From the NCBI RefSeq assembly GCF_015845845.1, contig NZ_LDIG01000192.1, positions 1-45,297 of the forward strand: a DNA stretch of 45,297 nt, written 5' to 3'. Source of the stretch: Paenibacillus dendritiformis. Lineage in GTDB: Bacteria > Bacillota > Bacilli > Paenibacillales > Paenibacillaceae. A program made the position numbers and the translations under genes. This document shows positions 32,885-40,751 of the stretch, piece after piece (the first letter of the stretch is position 1; each line of letters starts with the position of its first letter). The notes under the pieces are model-generated. The model had not been told where the DNA came from. It searched no databases and worked only from the letters and a program-made list of their open reading frames with translations.

Positions 32885-33230
32885 CTTCTTGTGCTAAGAG
32901 CTGATCCCGGACCTCAGTCAATGCGAAGCCCAACCCGTTGCGGCCCCGCCATTTCATCGGATTCTCCGCATCCGGGTTGGTCTTGCCCATCCCGATGCCC
33001 CAGATGCGGTCGCGCGGGCTTGCCTCCACGAGGATCCGGTTTTTCGTCGTTTTCAGGAAATTCCACAGTTCCGGATTTTGCGAAAACTTGGCATGGTTGC
33101 CCCGCTTCACGATCTCATAGCAGTTGCTCTCCCATATGTCCTTGTCGAAGTTTTTCACGGCGCGGCCATAAGCTTTCATCTCTTTCGGATGCTTCGCGTT
33201 CATAGGAAGGGTATGGTAAGTTTTGTTCAT
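32877..33230 (-). CDS. NADAR-family N-glycosidase, 5'-truncated
   Basis: 117 residues matching the C-terminal two thirds of YbiA/NADAR proteins: MKAYGRAVKNFDKDIWE, GNHAKFSQNPELWNFLKTT, ILVEASPRDRIWGIG and GRNGLGFALTEVRDQL. The N-terminal portion with the conserved S-N-F-y and VEH-FQ motifs, including a catalytic Glu, is missing. The ATG at 33230 has no ribosome binding site. NADAR enzymes act on ribose-linked nitrogen bonds, including ADP-ribosyl-guanine. This copy is probably inactive. Its stop lies one base before the macrodomain start, so the pair was once coupled. Its 5' break coincides with the change to AT-rich sequence. Confidence 0.75.
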   Translation of the reverse strand: MNKTYHTLPMNAKHPKEMKAYGRAVKNFDKDIWESNCYEIVKRGNHAKFSQNPELWNFLKTTKNRILVEASPRDRIWGIGMGKTNPDAENPMKWRGRNGLGFALTEVRDQLLAQEGE

Positions 33231-33303
33231 TCTTATTTAGCGGAATCCGTTAATTCTAGTTTAGCAGTTACAGATGAATTCCGAGAGGCTTATAAACAGT
33301 AAA

Positions 33304-33328
33304 GGAGGGGCAAAGTTTCCGCCTCTCC
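33304..33328 (-). terminator. Possible terminator of the XRE-ImmA/DUF4411 unit
   Basis: GGAGGGGC (33304-33311) pairs with GCCTCTCC (33321-33328), with one G-T wobble. On the minus strand it ends in CTTTA. It lies 48 bases after the DUF4411 stop. Confidence 0.4.
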
Positions 33329-33375
33329 CTAAATAATGGTATTTGTGTTAATTTGTCATTGTCATATCATTGCTC

Positions 33376-33885
33376 TTACTCTCCAAGGCTAGCATTTAAC
33401 TTACGAAGCATTTCAAAGGTATTCATGTAATCAACCCCCATAGCTCTACAGGCATTAGGGATCAAAATTCTTTTCCTAGCGTCCCTACTATATTGTTCTT
33501 GAGTAACAACAACACAATTATAAGCTTTAGCAAAAGCAACTACCCAGCTATCCGCAACATCTGCAAACTCTGTTTTGGCATAGTCATGGTACTGATCTTC
33601 TCCGATAGACCAGTCAATTAATTCACGATATGCTTCGAATACCTCTTCATTTTCAGTTGAGGCAAACCAACGATCAAATTCGGAGAGTGCCCACTTATTT
33701 AAGGCGTCTTCTTGACCTGAATTCATTAACTCGTCCTTAACTCTATCAATACTTACTATATGACCTCTATCTGCTAACTCCAACAGGACACGCCAAAAAC
33801 AAGGTGCGATGTCAAAGGCATAGTACCTCCTATGTGCTTCAACTAGAACATTAGTATCTAAAACAAATCTTAATGATTCTGTCAT
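33376..33885 (-). CDS. DUF4411 family protein (PIN-like fold)
   Basis: 169 residues. The N-terminus RFVLDTNVLVEAHRRYY carries the first acidic residue of a PIN-type nuclease site (Asp10 in LDTN). Further conserved acids are in IDRVKDEL and in FADVADSWVVAFAKAYNCVVVTQE. DUF4411 genes often accompany XRE-ImmA/IrrE regulators, and this start overlaps the upstream stop by 4 bases (33882-33885). A toxin-like nuclease or an accessory nuclease role is plausible but unproven. Confidence 0.82.
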   Translation of the reverse strand: MTESLRFVLDTNVLVEAHRRYYAFDIAPCFWRVLLELADRGHIVSIDRVKDELMNSGQEDALNKWALSEFDRWFASTENEEVFEAYRELIDWSIGEDQYHDYAKTEFADVADSWVVAFAKAYNCVVVTQEQYSRDARKRILIPNACRAMGVDYMNTFEMLRKLNASLGE

Positions 33886-35033
33886 GAATACACCTCAATT
33901 CCAAGGTGTTTCGCATACTCCGAAAAGGTATTTCCTTTAAGGCCTGTCAGTCTATATGCTTCGTTATATTGCAAACGCCCTTCCTTTGCACTTGTAAACA
34001 CAGCTTCCGCAAAACGTCGGCCAATTCGGAAGTGTTGGTTCGAGTAGAAGTTTCCCCCGCCTTCTCCATCTTGAGCTTGTTTACGCTCAATTTCAACCCA
34101 TGCATGATAAAAATCAAAAAACTCATCTCTAGATATTAACATCAAGTCTAAAGCTCTTCGAGCCGTTACAATGCTGCTCACCTTGAAATGTTTTGCCAAA
34201 AGGTTGAACCGATCAGGGTCATTATTGATACTCTCCCACACCGATCTCAACTCATCTTCAGGCACGAGGAATTCTGCTGCTGTTTGATTACAAGCTTGCT
34301 CAATCGCTTTATTAGAAGGTTGAAGGTTAGAAAGATCAAAGGCCGCACTTGCCCCAAACCAGATGTGAGCTAATTCGTGAGCAATGGTAAACATCTGAGC
34401 AGCCTTGCCATCAGCTCCGTTAATGAATATCAGCGGGGCATATTCATCCACAAGAACAAAACCCCTGAATTCATTCACATCCAGCTTCCTGTGTGTGTTG
34501 TTCCCTACTATTCCATTTCTAACAACCAAGACACCAGTATTCTCGATTTTGATCATTAACATTTGGAGAGCTTCCTGCCAACTTTTACAGTCCGCTGCCC
34601 AACCATTTTCAATTTCCAAAGTCCTTCTAATTTTTTGGGCCACTTCCTTGGGTTTATCCGTCAATTGGCAAGATCCAACATAGGATAGCGGTTCTTGACC
34701 CATATCCAATAAATATTCACGCATCCATGCTTGCCGTCGCTGCATCATTTGGACAGTTTCCAGCAAGTCAGGACTTGGTTTATAAGCATAAGTATCATCA
34801 ATTGTTCTATAGTGTGGAATAGGCAACTGTATTTGCGGTGGTTTAGATAAAAAGAAAAAACCGAGTGGAGTGGAAGTGGCTTTAGCGAGCTGTTCCAGTT
34901 GTCTTAATGTTGGTTGTGTTTCATTTTTCATCCAACTAATCAACTTCGGGAACTTCTTTTCAATCGTCTCAGCTACATCTGCACGTTGTAAAGCCCACCG
35001 AATCACTTCTGGGTTCACTGCAACTCTTGCCAC
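33882..35033 (-). CDS. XRE-ImmA/IrrE-family regulator-metalloprotease
   Basis: 383 residues. An N-terminal helix-turn-helix-like region (LISWMKNETQPTLRQLEQLAKATSTPLGFFFL) is followed by an ImmA/IrrE zinc peptidase domain. That domain has FTIAHELAHIWFG (HExxH 219-223) and a later Glu ligand segment AAEFLVPEDEL. Relatives cleave repressors in response to DNA damage or phage signals. The GTG at 35033 is 8 bases after AAAGGAGG; the GTG at 35042 overlaps that site. It is translationally coupled to DUF4411 and probably has its own promoter at 35063-35092. Confidence 0.85.
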   Translation of the reverse strand: MARVAVNPEVIRWALQRADVAETIEKKFPKLISWMKNETQPTLRQLEQLAKATSTPLGFFFLSKPPQIQLPIPHYRTIDDTYAYKPSPDLLETVQMMQRRQAWMREYLLDMGQEPLSYVGSCQLTDKPKEVAQKIRRTLEIENGWAADCKSWQEALQMLMIKIENTGVLVVRNGIVGNNTHRKLDVNEFRGFVLVDEYAPLIFINGADGKAAQMFTIAHELAHIWFGASAAFDLSNLQPSNKAIEQACNQTAAEFLVPEDELRSVWESINNDPDRFNLLAKHFKVSSIVTARRALDLMLISRDEFFDFYHAWVEIERKQAQDGEGGGNFYSNQHFRIGRRFAEAVFTSAKEGRLQYNEAYRLTGLKGNTFSEYAKHLGIEVYS

Positions 35034-35062
35034 TTCCGCCACCTCCTTTTTAAGTTCATTTT

Positions 35063-35092
35063 ATGATATTCAATTGGTATTTGGAATCACAA
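35063..35092 (-). promoter_or_regulatory. Likely promoter of the XRE-ImmA gene
   Basis: Minus-strand TTGTGA (35092-35087), 18 bases, TATCAT (35068-35063), in the 130-base gap after the Res gene. Moderate match to consensus. Confidence 0.45.
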
Positions 35093-35163
35093 TTTTTAGC
35101 TGTAGCCATTCAACCAATATCACCGATTAACAAATTCCAGCAATATTATGCCCAAAGATTAAT

Positions 35164-38100
35164 TCAAACCTTCACAATCTCCAACAGCTTCTCGTAGCTA
35201 TTCACCACATCATACTTCACTTCACCGTTATTCAACTTGGCAAAGTGTTTCCGGGCACATTCAATCTTCGCCTTCTCCACTTCACGGAGTTCCATGGATT
35301 CCATGGAGCCTTTCGTTTCCGCGATGAAATAGATATGCTTCACATCGCCTTCCTTAAATACAATCGCCCAGTCCGGGTTGTAGTTGCCCATCGGCGTCGG
35401 AATAAAAAATCCCCGCGGCAACTTGGCATATACCCGGACTTCATTGCTGACATCAAGCTCTTTGGCAAAAGCACGCTCGATCTTGGAATCCGTTACAACA
35501 TAATCGTAGATATGTTTTTCAACCGGAATTGCGTTTTGCCCCAATTGTCCGGATAATGTATTTTTCGTAAATACGTCCGCTTCGAATGTATCATTGAGAA
35601 CATCATACGTTATGGATTCAATGATCGTCGTCGCTTTCTGCTCATTGATTAGCTTGGCGGCACGAATCATGAATTCTTCCGGGTTCTTTCGAAATTGAAG
35701 GAATGTGGCTTCTTTAATTCCCGTTAAAATGGCAACTATCGTCTTTCTCGTTAGTCGTGTCTCATCCATTAATTTGCCGACCAAATCGTATTTAATTCGG
35801 AAATCCGGTTTCACTTCCACAAGCTCGGTTTTTGTTTCACGTGTCTGAAAGGCTTCCCCCGATTTTAACTGTTGTTGGGACTCAATTCGGTTCATTTCGC
35901 CATGCCTGATTGCATATCGGATCGCAGGCACTTGTAAATGATTGTCCAAAGTCCTTACACATTTCTTAACAAGTTCCTCGGAGTCGAATTTGACGGTATA
36001 CACGGATTTGCGATTAATTTGGTTCCAAAGCTCTTGAAATTCCTTTTTATAAAAATTGTTATTGACCGTAACGGAAGCAATATTATGGTTCCGTTCATTA
36101 TCCGCCAGATTCGATTTGCCCTCTACATAAATCGACTTAACCAATTCGACCAACGGTTCCTGAAAGCCCGACAATTCCTCGGGAAGTTTAAGGCTCTGGT
36201 TTTCTACAGCGTTAAAATAAACATCCGTCAAATTGTACTGATCATCCACATAATCATTTTTTATGAACGTGTACAGTAACTTGCTTGCTAAGGCATCTTC
36301 TAACTTCAATTGCTCGCCGCGTGCATTCTTCAACACCTTATCCAAGAAAAAGTCTCGATCTGCTTTGCGTGGACGATCGGACAGCGTTTCAGCGATTTCG
36401 TTTTGCAGCTGTTTCGCAAATTGCTCGTACGACTCACTGGCAATGACGGTCAACACGTTGATTTCATGAACGTCGATCACCGGTACACTCGAATCCATCC
36501 GTTCACCATTCTGATTGACACAAAGCCGCAGTCCCCGCCCGACTTCCTGACGTTTCTTGATGGTGGAATCGCTATGTTTCAGCGTGCAAATCTGGAACAC
36601 ATTCGGATTATCCCAACCTTCCTTAAGAGCAGAGTGGGAAAAGATAAACCGGGTTGGTTCCGCAAAACTTAGCAATCGTTCTTTATCCCGCATAATCAGG
36701 TCATAAGCGTTCGCATCATCGGAGTCCGTCTCTCTTGCCGATACCTTCGGATCGACATAACGGTTGCTTTTCTTATCGATCGAGAAATAACCCTTATGCG
36801 TTTCTTTCACCTGTATCCGATTCAAATACTGAATGTATGGATCATTGGCAAACAGCGACATTTGCTCATTGAGCAAGGCCGTGTATTCTTCCTCAAACAT
36901 CTCCGCATAAACACCATTAAGCTCCGAACCATCTTTGTCATACTGCCGATACTTCGCTACTTCGTCGATGAAAAAAAGCGATAACACTTTAATCCCTTGA
37001 TGAAACAACGCACGTTCTTTTTCAAAATGGGACTTGATCGTTTCCCGAATCTGAATACGGCGGAAATGCAGCTCTCCTACATCCCCATGAACATCTCCAG
37101 CATATAACGTTACGCCGTTTATAAAGCTAATGCTGTTGTTTTGTCCGTTAATTTCGGACACTTTGTATCCCTTGTACTGCTCAAGCTCACCGGACAACTG
37201 ATACAAATCGTCGTTTTGTCTGATTTTATACGTCTTCCTGGCAAGACCCGTTTTTGTCTTCACTTCGAATTCCAGCCGGGCAACCGGAGCATGCTTCGTG
37301 CTCACATCGATGCCTTCCAGATACAGATAGCTGTCCGTGCCGCTTGTTCCTTTGGCCGAAATCCCCTTCACGCTGATCTTTTTCACCAGCTTTTTGTTGT
37401 ATGCATCCAGGGCGTCGAGCCGGTACACTTTGTTGTAATCTTCACGATGCGTCGCCGAATAACGCAAGGTGAACAACGGATTGAAAGCCTTCAGGGATTC
37501 TTTCGTCTGCTTGCCTTCAACGGATTGCGGCTCGTCAATGATCAGGATCGGATTTGTGCTCGCCAGTACGTCAATCGGTTTGCGGCTGTTGAAGTCATCC
37601 AGTTCCATGTAAATGCGTCTTGCATCTTTCCCTCTCGCATTAAAGGCTTGCGAGTTGATAATCATTACATTGATTCCGGCGTCGCTGGCAAATTTCTCGA
37701 TATGATGCAATTGCTTCGAATTATACACAAAGTATCGTGCCTTCGTGCCGTACTCGGACATGAAGTGATCTTCCGTGATCTGGAACGTCTTGAGCACACC
37801 TTCACGAATGGCGATAGAAGGAACAACGACAATAAACTTGCTCCATCCGTACTTTTGGTACAGTTCAAACATGGTACGGATGTAAGTGTAGGTTTTGCCT
37901 GTCCCGGTTTCCATTTCGATCGTCAGATTATATTTGCCCTCAAGCTTCTCGGATATTTTCAGACCATTCTTCCGTTGCACCGTTTGGATGTTTTTCAAGA
38001 TTTCCTGATCAATCAATTGAATGGCGGTGTTCTTGAATCCGATATTCGCTTGTTCGGCATTCGCGAGATCATCCATGACCATTTGTTCCGGCTTTTGTCT

Positions 38101-38214
38101 TCTGCCTCGGTCAAGTGTAAATCGGGACAACTCATTCGGTTGCCCCTCAAAGCAATCCACGATACTTTTCACGGCGTCCAACTGAAACTGCTGATGTTTG
38201 AATTTGATCTTCAA
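35164..38214 (-). CDS. Type III restriction enzyme, Res subunit
   Basis: 1016 residues. An SF2 motor has Walker A ETGTGKT (102-108) and the Res-specific motif II DEPQ (227-230). Further blocks are FIFSHSALKEGWDNPNVFQICTL and QEVGRGLRL. The C-terminal nuclease is of PD-(D/E)xK type, with Asp948 in NPDWAIVF, then Glu966 and Lys968 in AETKG. With Mod it forms the ATP-dependent restriction complex that cuts near pairs of unmodified head-to-head sites. The start TTG at 38214 follows AAGGTGG and comes 15 bases after the Mod stop. All motifs are intact, so it looks functional. Confidence 0.95.
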   Translation of the reverse strand: MKIKFKHQQFQLDAVKSIVDCFEGQPNELSRFTLDRGRRQKPEQMVMDDLANAEQANIGFKNTAIQLIDQEILKNIQTVQRKNGLKISEKLEGKYNLTIEMETGTGKTYTYIRTMFELYQKYGWSKFIVVVPSIAIREGVLKTFQITEDHFMSEYGTKARYFVYNSKQLHHIEKFASDAGINVMIINSQAFNARGKDARRIYMELDDFNSRKPIDVLASTNPILIIDEPQSVEGKQTKESLKAFNPLFTLRYSATHREDYNKVYRLDALDAYNKKLVKKISVKGISAKGTSGTDSYLYLEGIDVSTKHAPVARLEFEVKTKTGLARKTYKIRQNDDLYQLSGELEQYKGYKVSEINGQNNSISFINGVTLYAGDVHGDVGELHFRRIQIRETIKSHFEKERALFHQGIKVLSLFFIDEVAKYRQYDKDGSELNGVYAEMFEEEYTALLNEQMSLFANDPYIQYLNRIQVKETHKGYFSIDKKSNRYVDPKVSARETDSDDANAYDLIMRDKERLLSFAEPTRFIFSHSALKEGWDNPNVFQICTLKHSDSTIKKRQEVGRGLRLCVNQNGERMDSSVPVIDVHEINVLTVIASESYEQFAKQLQNEIAETLSDRPRKADRDFFLDKVLKNARGEQLKLEDALASKLLYTFIKNDYVDDQYNLTDVYFNAVENQSLKLPEELSGFQEPLVELVKSIYVEGKSNLADNERNHNIASVTVNNNFYKKEFQELWNQINRKSVYTVKFDSEELVKKCVRTLDNHLQVPAIRYAIRHGEMNRIESQQQLKSGEAFQTRETKTELVEVKPDFRIKYDLVGKLMDETRLTRKTIVAILTGIKEATFLQFRKNPEEFMIRAAKLINEQKATTIIESITYDVLNDTFEADVFTKNTLSGQLGQNAIPVEKHIYDYVVTDSKIERAFAKELDVSNEVRVYAKLPRGFFIPTPMGNYNPDWAIVFKEGDVKHIYFIAETKGSMESMELREVEKAKIECARKHFAKLNNGEVKYDVVNSYEKLLEIVKV

Positions 38215-38229
38215 TTTGAGCTCACCACC

Positions 38230-40077
38230 TTACAGCACTTGAATTTCTGTGCCCGGAGAGAGCATCTTGAACAATTCTTCAACATTGATGCGTGCGGAAT
38301 CATCTTCAAAGGAACTGTCGCGGAATACAACCCGAAGCGGATGTTCTGCTGCAATTTGTTTCATCACGGATTCCGGCACGTTGTCTTCAAAACATGCGAT
38401 TAATGAGTTTCCAGCGACGTAATGAACGATCTTCCCTTCAAGTTGCTTCGTTTCCATAGGCAACGAAAGCTCAAGGCCGAGTTCCAGCATGACTTGAATG
38501 AGCAAATCTTCCCCGGTACGATCTTCTTTGATATTGGATGCGAGATCGAATATGTCCCCCTGCTTCAGCTTGTCCGGTGCATAGTAAACGTCCTTCATGT
38601 TCGAAGAGTCCACCCGGAACACCCGGAAGCCGTAATCGATGTCGGCACCGGTTTCTTCTTTAATCTTCTTCGCGGCACGGCGGATGCGTTCTTTGCCGAT
38701 TTCGCAGATATTCTTAAATCCAGCTTTAAAAGCTTCGGATTTCTCATCTGTTTTTTCTGGAAGTTGAACCATGATAAATTTAAGATTTTTTTGCTGCAGT
38801 GCATTAAGATGCATTACTGCATGGGCGGTTGTTCCAGACCCGGAAAAAAAGTCAAGAACCAAGTCCCCATCTTTTATTACAAGTTTTAATAGCCTATCAA
38901 TTAATGCTGTCGGTTTTGGAGTATCAAAGTAATTTTCACCAAACAGGCTCAAAATCTCTTTTTTGCCTTCTTTGTTTGAAGAGATATCATCCCAATAGTT
39001 AGTAGTAGGCTGTCCTTTACTTTCATGTGCATAAATAACCCTTTGAGGGACACCATTTAAATCTTTTCCAAAATAAATCCTACCTTCTTTTAGAAGCCTG
39101 TTATAACCACTTTCTGGATAAGCCCACAGCCTTTCGTGTGTTTTTCCGCCGGGTGTAACAATCTTATAATGGTATCCTCCTCCACTTAACCCTTTTGAAA
39201 CAGTAATCGGCACTGGACGCCACTTACCATCCGGAAATTGTTCTGTTGGCTCATTATATGAATTATTAATATAGTCCTGTGACAATGGTTCAGCTTGAAA
39301 TTCCACACTATCGGTTTTTGAATACGCTAGGATATACTCACCTTGAACAGCAACATTTTTCGAATCACTCGAAATTTCCTTTTTTCTTTTCCACATAAAT
39401 GTTGTAATATGGTTTGACTGTCCAAATATCTCGTCACAAACTTTTTTCAGATTCGATACTTCACTATCATCAATTGAAATAAATATAACACCATCATCTC
39501 TTAATAAATTTCTTGAAATCTTAAGTCTTGAATACATCATCGTCAACCAATCGCTGTGAAAACGCCCATTTGCTTCCGTATTCTGAAAAAGCCTGTTACC
39601 TTCCTCATCCAGTTGCCCTGATTCTTCTAGATATTCGTCCACAGGCTCACTGAAATCATCCCGATAAACAAAATCCTTACCCGTATTATACGGGGGATCA
39701 ATATAGATGCACTTAATCTTATTCAAGTAGGACTCCTGAAGCAGCTTCAACACTTCAAGGTTATCGCCTTCAATGTACAGGTTTTGCGTATTGTTCCAAT
39801 CAACGCTGTCTTCCTTAACCGGTCGCAATGTCTTGTCAATCGGTGTGTTCGCGTTAAGGATCGCCTGTTTCTTACCAGGCCATGTGAGCTGATACCGTTC
39901 TTTCTCGCTTTCCACCAGTACATCGGATAATTCCTGTTTTAACAGGTCAAAATCAATGGCTTGTGTCACTTTGCCTTGTTCATCTCTCGCTTCGGTAATC
40001 ACGTTGGGGAACAACTCAGCAATCTTATCGATATTGGCTTGGGTCAAATCCACCGATTTCATCGTTAGTTTATTCAT
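38230..40077 (-). CDS. Type III DNA adenine methyltransferase, Mod subunit
   Basis: 615 residues, beta-class N6-adenine methyltransferase. DPPY motif IV is at 127-130 (YIDPPYNTGKDF) and the FxGxG motif I at 410-415 (LDFFSGSGTTAHA). The variable region between them (about 225-380) should be the target recognition domain. Its DNA (about 38940-39400) is visibly AT-richer than both ends of the gene. GGAGG lies 7 bases before the ATG at 40077. Mod protects host DNA and gives the restriction complex its specificity. The recognition sequence cannot be read from the protein. No simple-sequence repeat that would cause phase variation was seen. Confidence 0.95.
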   Translation of the reverse strand: MNKLTMKSVDLTQANIDKIAELFPNVITEARDEQGKVTQAIDFDLLKQELSDVLVESEKERYQLTWPGKKQAILNANTPIDKTLRPVKEDSVDWNNTQNLYIEGDNLEVLKLLQESYLNKIKCIYIDPPYNTGKDFVYRDDFSEPVDEYLEESGQLDEEGNRLFQNTEANGRFHSDWLTMMYSRLKISRNLLRDDGVIFISIDDSEVSNLKKVCDEIFGQSNHITTFMWKRKKEISSDSKNVAVQGEYILAYSKTDSVEFQAEPLSQDYINNSYNEPTEQFPDGKWRPVPITVSKGLSGGGYHYKIVTPGGKTHERLWAYPESGYNRLLKEGRIYFGKDLNGVPQRVIYAHESKGQPTTNYWDDISSNKEGKKEILSLFGENYFDTPKPTALIDRLLKLVIKDGDLVLDFFSGSGTTAHAVMHLNALQQKNLKFIMVQLPEKTDEKSEAFKAGFKNICEIGKERIRRAAKKIKEETGADIDYGFRVFRVDSSNMKDVYYAPDKLKQGDIFDLASNIKEDRTGEDLLIQVMLELGLELSLPMETKQLEGKIVHYVAGNSLIACFEDNVPESVMKQIAAEHPLRVVFRDSSFEDDSARINVEELFKMLSPGTEIQVL

Positions 40078-40094
40078 GGCACGCCTCCGATTAC

Positions 40095-40751
40095 TTAATC
40101 AAGTAGTTGATTCAATTCTTTTCTCTTTCGTTGCAGTTCCATGTTCAATTCAACTTTCTTGTTGAATTGTTTTTCGGCCCGTATCTTGGACTCTAGCCGT
40201 TGGCATTCTTGCGTCAGCTTGTCAATTTGGGCTTGCCGCTCCAAAACGGCTGTAAGCTCGATTTCCGGCTTCACCTTGATGGGAAGCAGTTGACGGATGA
40301 TGTTCTCGTATACAGCCTTTAGATTGAGTCCTTGGAGAATGTCGAGTTTGATACTTTCGATCGGTTGCCAGTCCGTCTCATGGTAGGAACGAACGACAGA
40401 CCGATTTTCGTCGGTCTGATTTCGCTCTTTGTAGGCGATAGCGAGCTTGGCCTGATCCTCATACATCAAGACATGCAAGATGGGATAAGGGATTGCCTTG
40501 TCTATACTCCGTAGCAAGTCAAGGGAGTACGTTTGCTCCTTCAAATGGACTTCAAAAATCTGAATTTCTTCAATATCCTCTTTCGGTTCAAGACGAATCG
40601 TGTCCTTGGATAGCTTGTGCTTCCAGAGGATCGATTCGACTTGTTCAGTAAACAGTTCCTTAAGATGATGATTTGCTTGCAGCTTCTCATAAAATTTGTT
40701 CTTCGGAATTTTGCGGTTTACGAGCGTGCTTGAGGGCAATTGGAACATCAT
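40095..40751 (-). CDS. DUF4391-domain protein
   Basis: 218 residues with the DUF4391 outline: PSSTLVNRKIPKNKFYE at the start, LRSIDKAIPYPILHVLMYEDQAKLAIAYKE in the middle, and a C-terminal coiled coil (LERQAQIDKLTQECQRLESKIRAEKQFNKKVELNMELQRKRKELNQL). The start overlaps the helicase stop by 4 bases (40748-40751), and Mod follows after 17 bases. In other genomes DUF4391 genes are, to my knowledge, found beside helicase and type III methylase genes. A bridging or assembly role is an inference from the coiled coil and its position. Confidence 0.82.
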   Translation of the reverse strand: MMFQLPSSTLVNRKIPKNKFYEKLQANHHLKELFTEQVESILWKHKLSKDTIRLEPKEDIEEIQIFEVHLKEQTYSLDLLRSIDKAIPYPILHVLMYEDQAKLAIAYKERNQTDENRSVVRSYHETDWQPIESIKLDILQGLNLKAVYENIIRQLLPIKVKPEIELTAVLERQAQIDKLTQECQRLESKIRAEKQFNKKVELNMELQRKRKELNQLLD

